A stretch of 64,000 nt of DNA, taken from the NCBI RefSeq assembly GCF_000972845.2, contig NC_040018.1, forward strand, positions 7,772,656-7,836,655. Reading direction: 5' to 3'. The notes below the pieces were generated by a model. It was not told the DNA's origin. It saw only the letters and a list, made by a program, of their open reading frames with translations, and searched no databases. Made by a program: the position numbers and the translations under genes. The first letter of the stretch is position 1; every line of letters starts with the position of its first letter. This stretch comes from Larimichthys crocea (lineage: Eukaryota > Chordata > Actinopteri > Sciaenidae). Shown one piece after another: positions 21,552 through 31,715 of this stretch.

Positions 21552-21943
21552 TGTAGCGACCCGGAACAATGAAGCTACGAAGCAACTGGTTTTTCTGGAC
21601 TTTATTCTCGAACTGGAACACAGGCTACTGTGGGCCGTAGCCAACGCCAAAATAATAAACGGGCAAGCACAGCAGCATATAACATTTGCACATTAGCTCT
21701 CTCTCGGCTCTCTCGTCCGGCTCTCGTCTACACACACACCTGAACACACCCCCCACGGGTCCTCAGCCAATCCCAGGTGGCTACTTCGCGCCCCTCACCG
21801 CCATGGCAACTGCCATGATTGACAGGCTTCACAGCCTCTAACAACGCCACTCCCCCAAACGTCACCCCATACACTGCAGCCTAACTTAGTAGAACACAAC
21901 TCACAGCCACAGTGTATACACAGTCCATACACAGTCCGTTACA
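21552..21943 (-). repeat. Gypsy 3' LTR
   Basis: 392 bases, TG...CA ended on the minus strand. It differs from the 5' LTR only around AGTGTATACAC versus AGTCCATACAC. Confidence 0.92.
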
Positions 21944-21956
21944 CTACCCCCCCTTT

Positions 21957-24175
21957 TCAAAGTCCCTCGCCCCCGAGGGGGCAAACAAAGTCTCTCAGAT
22001 GGGCAGGGGGTCTGTGATTTCTCCGTGGCCGTGTCCGACCCAGGTTAGGAGAAGGTGAAGAGGAAGGGGCAGGGAAGGGGCCTGGTGAAGGGAAAGGTTG
22101 TGAGGGCCCGGATGACACATCCGGGTCCCCAGAGGGGGCTTGTTGGGGGCTCTGGGCTGTGTCTGGGGGGTCTGGTGTCTTATTCCTCGGTCCCAGTGGA
22201 GCAGCTGTGCCCCGGTAGGGAGCCAGCCTGTCCCGATGTAGAGCAACTTTCCGCCCCCTTGGTGGCAATTGGACCCTGTACACGACCTCACCCAGTCTCT
22301 CTAGGACCCTGCAGGGCCCCACCCACACACTGTCCAGCTTAGGGCATCTGCCCTTCTTCCTTTGGGGGTTATATACCCACACTGACTCTCCAACCTCAAA
22401 ATGGCGTCCTCTGGCACGCACGTCATAGTTCCTCTTCTGTCTCGCTCCTGCGCTCAGAAGCTGACCCCTGGCGAACTCGTGGGCGGATTCAAGGCGGTCC
22501 TGTAGCTTCCTAGCATACTCCGGTCCCGGGGGAACCACAGGGGTGTCAGGTGGTTTTCCTACCATCATCTCTGCTGGAGTCCGGATCTCTTTGCCCAACA
22601 TGAGGAGGGAAGGGGAGCAGGCAGTGGAGTCCTGGGCCGCATTAACACCAGGGGGACGTGTGTATCCCAGTCGCGTTGGTGTTTAGCTGTCACGATGGCT
22701 AGCTGCTGTGCTAGTGTGCGGTTAAATCTCTCCACGAGACCGTCGCTCTGAGGGTGGAGGGGTGTGGTTCGGGTCTTGTGGGAGCCAAGTTTTTCACACA
22801 TTACTGCAAACACACGGGACTCAAAGTTCCTCCCCTGATCAGTGTGGATGACCTCTGGCACCCCAAACCTGCTGAACATCCCCTCTACCAGCGCGTCCAC
22901 GATGGTCTCAGCCTCCTGGTCTGGCAGACTGTATGCCTCTGGCCACTTGGTGAAGTAGTCCATAGCAGTGAGAATGTACCGGTTTCCCCTATCTGTACGG
23001 GGAAACGGCCCGAGAACATCAATTCCCACCCTTTCCATGGGGCACCCTGTTGGAAACTGCTGGAGCTGAGCATAAGATCTCTCTGTGGGGCCCTTCCGTG
23101 CAGTGCAACTGTCGCAGCGGCGACAATAGTCTTCCACGTCTCGTCGATGCTGGCCCCAATAGAACCCCTGTCGGAGCCGGCGGAGGGTTTTAGCTACTTC
23201 AAAGTGGCCAGAACCAGGTGCACCGTGCACTGCCTGGAGCACCGTCTCCCGCAGGGCCTTTGGCACCACCACCTGCCACCGTGTCTCTCCTGTAGCTGGC
23301 TCCTTCCAGCCCCTCTGTAGCACTCCATCACACAGGCGCAGAGCTCCAAACATCGACCAAAGTCCCTTTGTGGCTCGTGAAAACATGGCAACATCTTCCC
23401 GTGGAGGTTGACGCTGTGCCGCCACCCAAGAGAGTACAGGTCTGATGTCCACATCATCCCCCTGTTTGTGTGCCCACTCTGCTCTATTCACATCTGTCAG
23501 TCTCTGGTCGGTGGTCGGCCCCTCTTCCCCCACAGCTGCACATCTCACATCAGGGTTTAGTTGCTCTCTCTCCAGCATCTCTCTTTTCTCACAGAACTGG
23601 CAGGAGTCAGCGCTGCAGGGGCGGCGAGAAAGTGCATCAGCGTTCCCATGCTGGGCCCCTGGCCTGTGGACCACAGTGAAGTCATAGGCTTGTAGCTCTT
23701 CGATCCAGCGTGCCAGCTGACCCTCTGGTTCTCTGAAAGACATGAGCCACTGCAAAGCGGAGTGATCAGTCCTGACCGTGAAGTGGAGGCCGCCCAGGTA
23801 ATACTTGAAATGTCGTATGGCACTGACCACAGTGAGCAGCTCTCTTCTGGTGACACAGTAGCGACGTTCTGCCTTGTTGAATGTCCTGCTGTAGTATGCC
23901 ACTACTCTCTCTCCTCCAGGCGTCGCCTGAGCCAGCACAGCCCCTGAGCCAACGTTGCTGGCGTCTGTGTCCAGGATGAAAGGCAGGGTGAGGTCAGGTG
24001 GGGACAGAACCGGGGCCTCCACAAGGGCTCTTTGTAGGGCGGTGAATGCTGCATGGCACTCCTCTGTCCATGTGAATGTCTCTCCTTTTTGCAGGAGACG
24101 GAACAGGGGCGCCGCTATGCAGGAGAACCCCCTCACGAACTTCCTGTAGTAGGAGGCCAGTCCCAGGAAACTTAG
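21957..24175 (-). pseudogene. Gypsy Pol remainder: RT tail, RNase H and integrase
   Basis: Starts with the last RT segment (LGLASYYRKFVRGFSCIAAP), then RNase H (FILDTDASNVGSGAVLAQ; RTDHSALQWL), the integrase zinc finger (H-H with CRRCDSC), the catalytic core with GIDVLGPF, HTDQGRNF and GLVERFNR for the D-D-E triad, and a C-terminal GPY/F module (VWVGPCRVLERLGEVVYRV). A frame break lies near 22600-22640, after LVLM. No chromodomain is seen. The RT catalytic domain with its YxDD box is not present anywhere in the element. Confidence 0.9.
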
Positions 24176-24737
24176 TCATCTGGATAACATGTCCATCTGG
24201 AAAGGTGAGTGTGCCTTTCCTGGTGTTAATAACACAGTCCAATGCTTCAAGAACATCCAGTCCCAGAATCCAGTCCTCCAGGCTCGCGACCCACACCGGG
24301 CAGCGAACCGACTTCTTCCCCAACCCCAGAGTCACTACTGCTTCCCCCACCATTGGAGCTCGTTCTCCGGTGACAGTCTGCAATTTCACCACGGTGGGGA
24401 AAACCAAGATCTCAGCACTCAGCACACTGGGTTTTATCAGGGTGGCTGAGGAACCCGTGTCCACGAGTGCAGAGCAGCATGTTTCTCCAATAGTCACTGA
24501 CGCGTACCAGCAGTCTCCAATCCAGGTTCGGCCCAGTACCACTAGCCGTTCCAGCTGTCCATCAAGATCCTCTGCTGGTCGCTCTGCTACTGCTTGGTTG
24601 GAGTGTTGCACTGTTGGAAGAGGTCGGGACACAGGTTTAGGGGTCCGCATTGTCCCGGTCATGCGGTCCCCGGTGCGTTTCCCTGATTCTGGGGTGTGCG
24701 GGGGCAGTCCCGGACTAGATGGCCTGGTTGTCCACAT
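24172..24737 (-). pseudogene. Gypsy aspartic protease
   Basis: Shares an overlap with the end of Gag. It holds the active-site motif ALVDTGSSATLI and the later ILGLDVLE segment expected of a retropepsin. Its frame runs on past 24172 only as a shifted reading of the RT remnant. Confidence 0.85.
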
Positions 24738-25685
24738 CCCCAGCAGAGCCTTGAACGTGGCCTCCCCCTCTGTTCCTCTCTCAGTGTGGCAGCCTGCACT
24801 AACTGTGTCAATTTGTCCATCCAGGCTGGTTCTGTTGCATTTGAGTCGGCTACATTAGCAGCTCTCACCTTTGGTGATGTTTCGAGTGTGCCTGCCAGGG
24901 AACCAGCACACAGCATCTCTCTTTCTATAGCCAGCTCCAAAGCCTGTTGTAGAGACCTAGGATGAGCCAACAGTGTTTGGATACGCAGGTCGGCTGGCAG
25001 CAAGGCCTGGAGGAAATGGTCTCGGGCTAACTCGCTCTGGATGGCCGGAGGCATGTGAGCATAGGTGCGATGAACTAGACCTTCAACATCATTGGCCAGA
25101 TCTCTCAGTGGCTCTCCTGGTCGCCGCTGGCGGCTGCACAGCTCAGATCATAGCAGGCTGGCTGCTGAGCATAGTCCAAACCGTTTCTTTAGAGCTCTGA
25201 CTAAGGCATCATAGTCGCTCCTATCGTCCGGGCTTAATAGCAGCAGGCTTGACAAAGCGTCCCCAGTAAGGCACATTGCTAGCTGCAGTGCTTTCTCTTC
25301 AGTGGACCACCTGCCAGCACATTGCTAGCTGCAGTGCTTTCTCTTCAGTGGACCACCTGCCAGCTTGAGCTAACAGTTCAAATTGTGCATGAAAAGCTTC
25401 CCAGTCCGCTTTGCCATCATATCTGGGGGTTTTAATTGTGGGTGGGAGGGCGCCACCGTGTGGCTCTACCTGTCTGCTCATGTCCATGCTCCTGGCAGCT
25501 GCTGTTTTCCCGCCTTTAGCATCGCCCTCTCCGGCGCAGCGAGAAGAGCCCAAGCCAGCCTCTGTAGCCATCCTCACTGCCATCTCTCTCATCCGCTCTC
25601 TGTGTCCTGCCGCACTCTGAGCGGTGTCCATGTCCTCATCAGATACCTCCTCCCGCTTGATCTTGAAAAGTTTCTGTGGCAACAT
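24659..25685 (-). pseudogene. Gypsy Gag, frame-broken
   Basis: Two blocks of Gag are seen: 25685-25299 (N-terminal, with IKTPRYDGKADWEAFHAQFE, typical of Gypsy capsid starts) and 25054-24659, which ends in a CCHC zinc knuckle CWGCGQPGHLVRDC. Between them a 46-bp tandem duplication (25272-25317 and 25318-25363) shifts the frame, and a further stop follows near 25150. Gag would build the virus-like particle; this copy cannot make it whole. Confidence 0.85.
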
Positions 25686-25786
25686 GTTGCTCCCCCGCAG
25701 AACACTTAGCAGCAGTTAGCACCTCGTCAAGCTAGCGAGCGGCGTGGTAACCCCGTTGGCGAAGTCCGGTCACTTCTGACACCAAT

Positions 25787-26178
25787 TGTAGCGACCCGGA
25801 ACAATGAAGCTACGAAGCAACTGGTTTTTCTGGACTTTATTCTCGAACTGGAACACAGGCTACTGTGGGCCGTAGCCAACGCCAAAATAATAAACGGGCA
25901 AGCACAGCAGCATATAACATTTGCACATTAGCTCTCTCTCGGCTCTCTCGTCCGGCTCTCGTCTACACACACACCTGAACACACCCCCCACGGGTCCTCA
26001 GCCAATCCCAGGTGGCTACTTCGCGCCCCTCACCGCCATGGCAACTGCCATGATTGACAGGCTTCACAGCCTCTAACAACGCCACTCCCCCAAACGTCAC
26101 CCCATACACTGCAGCCTAACTTAGTAGAACACAACTCACAGCCACAGTCCATACACAGTCCATACACAGTCCGTTACA
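25787..26178 (-). repeat. Gypsy 5' LTR
   Basis: 392 bases, the same length as the other LTR. The adjoining internal sequence has the expected position and TGG start of a primer-binding site; the priming tRNA was not assigned. Confidence 0.92.
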
Positions 26179-26182
26179 ATAA

Positions 26183-28850
26183 TATAAACAATAGAATAAC
26201 ACTATAATTATTATTAATATAAACAATATAACAATATTAACAATAATATGAACATTATAACAGTATCAACAATATGAACAATAAAATAACTATTAACAGT
26301 ACAAGATCATTTACAATATAACAGTATTAAAAATATCAAAACAGTATTTACAATATAATAATTAGTATTAACGGCTATACCTGATTTGGGCCCAGAGAGT
26401 TGTAGAGTACATACAGTGGTACAGAGAAAAGAAGATAGGGTATGATGAGGAAGAGCAGAGATGGGAACAGTGTTAAGGCTACAGATGTTTTATAATAAAT
26501 AATAAACAGCATTAGCCATGACATTCAGGGCTACTTTTAGGCCTCACAAATTGTGTCCTAAAGGCCAGATTCAAAGGCAGTGACGCTCCACACTCTAAGC
26601 AGTTCACTGCATTTGGAGGTGATCTTTAAGGCAGTTAGCTAATGCACTTAAACAAATATCATTTCCCCAAAGCGTGAAATGAACTCCACCTATCAAAAGT
26701 AGCCCAGGAGTGTCCTGTCTAATGTAAAGGGTACTCAGTCATGGCACTTTGGCACAGATTTTTGGTGTCATCAGCACCTTGGGCTCAAATATGAAAATAA
26801 GATCATGACAAGCTGACGTTCTCCATGTTGTTGCCGTCACAGTGGATGATGTGGACATCTGGTGCTGTTCTTCCTCACAGGGAGTGGCAAAAGAAGGGGA
26901 GGCAGTCCACATCAGCCAAACCAGCAGATGCAGAGGTCTGGTAGGTTTAGGCTGCTTCCTGACATCTCTGCAGCTCCCTGGGCACCAAGTTGGACATAGC
27001 TGTCATCAATAATGCACACTGTGAATACAGGAAAAATAAAGTAAACTAAAAAGGGTGGCTCATATATAGGAGAAAATAAGACAGATGACAGTATTAAAAA
27101 CTTTTTTTGTTGGACTTTTGAAGACTTTGTGACAGTCCACATAGAGTTTATGCCATGTAAAGCAGGGATAGTGGAAGACTGAATTAAAGAAATAAACATA
27201 TTGATCTCTCACCACAATACACATTAATTACAGTACTCAATGCATTGAAAATTTCAACTTGTGTCTAACTTATCAGTACCTACTTACATGAACTGAATCC
27301 CTACAGCAAGTACTCCAAATAAAACATACAAAACAAGCACACATGTATCCCAATAAGTCTGCAGTGCTTTATGAACATTAAATACCTTGTATAAGGTGAA
27401 TAGCAGGAGAGGAATAAAAGATGCAACCCATGCCTTCATTCATCTGTATGTAGTGATAAAAAGGAGTGCGACCCCCCTGCTGGAGCTCGGAGGCATTACT
27501 AGCAGATCACTGTTGCATAAGAATGACTAAACAGCTAACATCAATCACATGTAAGTTAATGAAGTGACATCCAAATAACTGAAGTTATGCGGAGTATGTA
27601 AATTAAGGCTAAGTGATTTGCTTCAAATTGCTTATCAGACATGTAATGTTACACTGATTGATGGTAACGCTGGCCTAACGTTTGACAAATTACCACAAAT
27701 ATATATTCAGAAAACATCGTTTTTAAGCTTGTAAAGCATAATCTCAGTAACAAGTACATCATTATTTAAAGTTTTGTCTAACAGTTTATTAAGCTGAGTG
27801 TACAGAGCGTCCAGACTGGGAGTTAGGAGGCAGCACAATAGATCAATGCAATCTAGTGTTACAGGCACTGAGCTACAGCACCCATCAACAGTTTTATATA
27901 TTCTGAAAAAGAAGAAAGATACAGGGAGATGTTTGCATTGTCTGTTTTTTTCTTTTCATTTAACCAGTATTCACTGCACATTCACTGTCTCTCTACACAC
28001 ATTTTCCCATAGATAAGACCATTACTACATTATCTCTACATTTATCTTAACAGATAAATTGCATCACAAATGCATTGACACACAGTTAATAGCAAGTATT
28101 GTTAGGACCTATTTAGGCAAGTTTAGTTACTGAAAATCTTTAAAAACAGTTTGTTTCTAGATTACAAACCTGAAAATAGAGGAAAGAAACAATACAGAAA
28201 GACGTGGCTTGACTTTACTATTTTAGTTTATCAAACGCATGAATCATACAGAAAGCCTTTAGAAAAAACAAAACAAACAAACATGTTGTTTAAGGTCCTT
28301 TGTCTATTACTGAGCTACTGAGGGTCTGACCCAAGATCAACCTAACTGACGTGCTAAACTTTCCTCTTTCCTGGCTGTGTGTTGCGTTCAACATCGAATC
28401 CCCACCTTGTTCTTGATGCTACAATGATGCTTTATTTTCTGTGCAACATAGAACAATATTTGTGAGGTCTCTTCATCAAACCATACACTAAGCTTTTCAA
28501 ACAGTGGTCAAAAACCGTTTGCCCTTCGGGGATCAAAGAGCACCTGACATCAACACTATATTTATACCTGTGGCCTGGATATTTATACAGCGCCATCTAC
28601 TGTACCTAGAGAAAAAAGACAACACCATCATTCTGCAGCAGCAACACACTTCCATAGCTGTCAGTGGATATTATTATGTAATTGTAAATAACTTTGATAA
28701 ATAACTTTGTTACTTGTTATTTATAATAATAAATAACAAGCAATAACATGTCCAATAATGTAATACCTGCAAATAATGTAATAAATTTGGACATTTTAAA
28801 TGTAATAAAGCCACTAACGTAATAACATGCCAATAATGTATCACGTTATT
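26183..28850. other. Non-coding stretch, AT-rich
   Basis: Begins with AATAT-type low-complexity DNA (to about 26360) that continues the sequence left of the Gypsy element. Nothing else is recognised; no supported exon. Confidence 0.4.
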
Positions 28851-30425
28851 GAAGTAGCGTTTAAAAAATCATTATCCTCAATACAAGGCGGCTGATATCG
28901 CTCTACCCAGATGATTTTTGACAGACCCTGAACAATCTGCCCCGTATTTGCTCGATTTGATAAAGTTTTGATTTGGTGTGGTTTCGGGATACACCATAAA
29001 CTGGCAAAAAAGTGACCTTCTCTCTCTCACAGCTGATTTAGACCTGACATTCGTGACCTCAACTCAGTTTAACATTTAAAAAAACTGTGTTAAATATGTA
29101 GGTGTTAAACTCACTAGAAAACCAGAGTAACTTTTTAAATATAACTTCATGGAGAGCTTAAATGCCCTGAAAAAGAATATTGAAAAATGGAGAACATTGC
29201 CGTTAGGCTGTATAAATACAATACATAATTATTACAGTGGTCTCTCTGCCACGATTACTTTCCTTGTTTCAAAACATCCCAATTTTTATCCTGATCCTGT
29301 CCTTCTTCAAAATGACTGACTGATTTTACCATTTATTTGGGGATATAAGGCACAAAGAATCTCTAAACAACATCTTCAAAAGCCAAAGGAGTTTCGAAGT
29401 CTAGGCCTACCATGTTTCCTACATTATTACTGGGCCGCTAATAGAGCAATGATATATTGGCAACTGGCTAATAAACCTGATTCACAGACTGAGCTTCTTG
29501 CAAGGGAGATCATTACACGATATCTAATGCTCAAAAAATCTGGATGCAGATCAGAAAATGTTGTGATCTTCCAAAGACATCAGTGCATGCCCCTATATGG
29601 CTTAATCATGCTTTTCTCCCTTCAAACACAGATGCAGTTTTTAAGGAGTGGAATAGGAAAGGAATAGGGTCCATTAAAGATCTTTATGTTAATATACATC
29701 TGAATTATTAAAAAAAAAAAAAAGACCTGCCAAAATCAAACTTCTTTAGGTATTTACAGTTACGTCATTACATAAGACAAAATATTTCATAATCTGATTC
29801 CTTGCCAGAAGAAAGTGCTATTTTTAAGCTCTTACTTGGCCCACCAGAAGTGAACGGTTTGTACTTTCTCTCACACACTTGCACAACCTGCTGTGGGAGG
29901 CTGATCTTAACATCACAATTCAAGATGAAATATGGAAACAAGCTTTAAGTGACATTCACCATTGCTCAGTTAGTGCTAGGTCACAATTGATTCAATTCTA
30001 GGTCAAACACGTCCCCCAGACTTCTTCACTGTGTGAAAGGTGCAAGAAATCAAATAGCACACTTGCACACCAATTTTGGCTATGCCCTGAGATTCAGAAT
30101 TCCTCCACATTGAAAAACTAAGATACGAGATACGTGGCAACCTACAGAAATTCTATGGTGTATGGAGACCTATCCTGGAGTACTTGAAACTGTAGTTAAC
30201 CCCTCTAATGTGTATTTTAAGAGTACCTATGTTCGATGCACTTAAGTGGACATTCAACTCTGACATTATATTAAGCCTCTTTGTGTGTATTTTATTTTGG
30301 CATGTTATGGTTTGTGTCAAGTTTTTATTTAGTTATTTATTTACTATTATTATTACTACTACTACTGTGTGTGTGTGTGTGTGTGTGTGTTGTTGTATTG
30401 TAAAAATAAATATTTTAAATAAATA
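28850..30425 (+). mobile_element. L1-type LINE, degenerate 3' part of ORF2
   Basis: Broken plus-strand translation shows the post-RT region of L1 ORF2: a piece around 29340-29450 (ISKQHLQKPKEFRSLGLPC, then HYYWAANRAMIYWQ) and a later Cys-containing segment near 30030-30090. Multiple stops and shifts. It ends in a TG run (30367-30390) and AATAAATA. The 5' part is missing. Confidence 0.65.
30367..30390. repeat. (TG)n microsatellite
   Basis: About 12 TG dinucleotides near the end of the L1 fragment. Confidence 0.9.
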
Positions 30426-30968
30426 ATGTAATAATACACAAATAGAACTAAATTTCCTGGAAAGAAAAGATTATTTTGCAGTTTTTGTGCAGTTTGCTCA
30501 TCAGAAATATATATAGTGGATGGTATAGTCGTCATAATCATTCATCAAGGGTACGTACTATGCAGCACTCTCTCACCTTATGGTTGTAAGAACAAAATCG
30601 TCATTTAGAATATTGTTTATTTGCTTAGATGTGTAAATTCATAATTTCATGTATGGAGGAATATTACTGAATGTATTACTGTGTATTACTGTGAAGTAGT
30701 AGTTAGATCACTTAGTGGAATGTGCTTGGACTTTAGACCCCAGACCTCGAACAGACCAGAGCACACAGGACAGAGCTCTCACCTACAAATTACTGGTATG
30801 TCAAACTGCTTTCTTCAATAAAATACAAAACAACTGCAACTGTCAAAATGTCTGGAAAGTCAAATCTTTGGGTCTGCGTCGGTTCACTCCTATCCCCACC
30901 TGTGAAGTAATGACAACCTGAATGAAAAGGCAATTGTTTGGGAAATGGAAAAAAATTGTCGTTACACA

Positions 30969-31045
30969 AATATATAACTGAAGCTATTGATTTTATGTCT
31001 GCAACCCTGTTTTTTTTTTTATTAAGTCATCCCACCTGAGAGAGA
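30969..31045. repeat. Local direct duplication, copy 1, upstream of ap2a2
   Basis: ATATATAACTGAAGCTATTG through CCCACCTGAGAGAGA recurs at 31372-31455. A short piece, GTGCTTGGACTTT, is also repeated before each copy (30723 and 31349). The palindromic element 31050-31341 lies between them. Confidence 0.85.
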
Positions 31046-31049
31046 CTGT

Positions 31050-31341
31050 GGAAGCCCTGAAAGGCCATACATACATACATTTTATTCCACCCGTTTCCCC
31101 GTGATAACGAGATAATTTCTTACATTTTCCCGCGATAACAAGATACATTCCTCCGTTTTCTCATGATAGCGAGATAATTAATTTGAGATCTCGAGAAAAC
31201 AAAACGATAGTTATGTTATCTCGTTATCCCGGGAAAACGGAGGAAAATTATCTCGTTATCCCGGGAAAACGGAGGAAAATTATCTCGTTATCACGGGAAA
31301 ACGGGTGGAATAAAATGTATGTATGGCCTTTTAGGGCTTCC
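31050..31341. mobile_element. Palindromic fold-back repeat in the ap2a2 upstream region
   Basis: The left end GGAAGCCCTGAAAGGCCATA and the right end TATGGCCTTTTAGGGCTTCC are inverted copies; the centre is GAGATCTCGAG. The arms hold the motif GATAACGAGATAATT and its inverse GAAAATTATCTCGTTATC, repeated two to three times. No coding sequence. The same family makes the array at 32371-33753. Confidence 0.85.
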
Positions 31342-31371
31342 GTAAATGTGCTTGGACTTTGGAGCATCCAG

Positions 31372-31455
31372 ATATATAACTGAAGCTATTGATTTTATGT
31401 CTGCAACCCAACCCTGTGTTTTTTTTTTTTATTAAGTCATCCCACCTGAGAGAGA
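31372..31455. repeat. Local direct duplication, copy 2
   Basis: Second copy of 30969-31045 with a 7-base extension in the T-run region. It lies about 260 bases before the ap2a2 start codon. Confidence 0.85.
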
Positions 31456-31715
31456 GGGACAGCCGGCAGGGGTTGTTGTTGTTGTTGTGAATCTGCACAT
31501 GTATGGAACGCAGCCCTGCTTTTAGGTTGTAGGTGTAGCTGGAGATGTGTTGAACGCAGCCCGCCCGCAAGCCCGTCTGGTTCCTGTCTCCGGCAGAAAT
31601 CGGGGCTCCCTGTTCACAGACAGACAGCGCTCGGTAGCTGTGGTCAGCGAACTTTAAAAACAAAGTTACCCTGTGTAGTTTTACACCCAGGAGAAGAAAC
31701 GACGCGGTGAACAAA
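31456..31715 (+). promoter_or_regulatory. Probable core promoter and 5' UTR of ap2a2
   Basis: This is the interval between the last repeat and the start codon. It is richer in CpG than its surroundings (for example CGCAGCCCGCCCGCAAGCCC) and has no TATA box that I can see. The translation start context is AACAAAATGC. The transcription start is not determined. Confidence 0.45.

Larger units (their letters stand above)
21552..26178 (-). mobile_element. Ty3/Gypsy LTR retrotransposon, internally deleted, young
   Basis: Two 392-bp LTRs that differ at about two positions bound a minus-strand element. On its coding strand the LTR starts TGTAAC and ends GCTACA. ATAA flanks both sides as a 4-bp target duplication. 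A polypurine tract (plus strand CTACCCCCCCTTTT, 21944-21957) adjoins the 3' LTR, and TTGGTGTCAGAAGTGACC adjoins the 5' LTR where a primer-binding site belongs. Gag, protease, RNase H and integrase are recognised; the reverse transcriptase palm is absent. Near-identical LTRs mean recent insertion, so it was probably mobilised by help from intact relatives or deleted after insertion. Confidence 0.93.

Noticed and set aside
22055..25709. Long plus-strand open frames (up to 260 codons) across the Gypsy element
   Set aside because: They mirror GC-rich gag-pol sequence on the minus strand and have no family features of their own.
26870..27010. Possible exon in the stretch after the Gypsy element
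   Set aside because: No frame with convincing splice sites or known protein similarity; left as non-coding.
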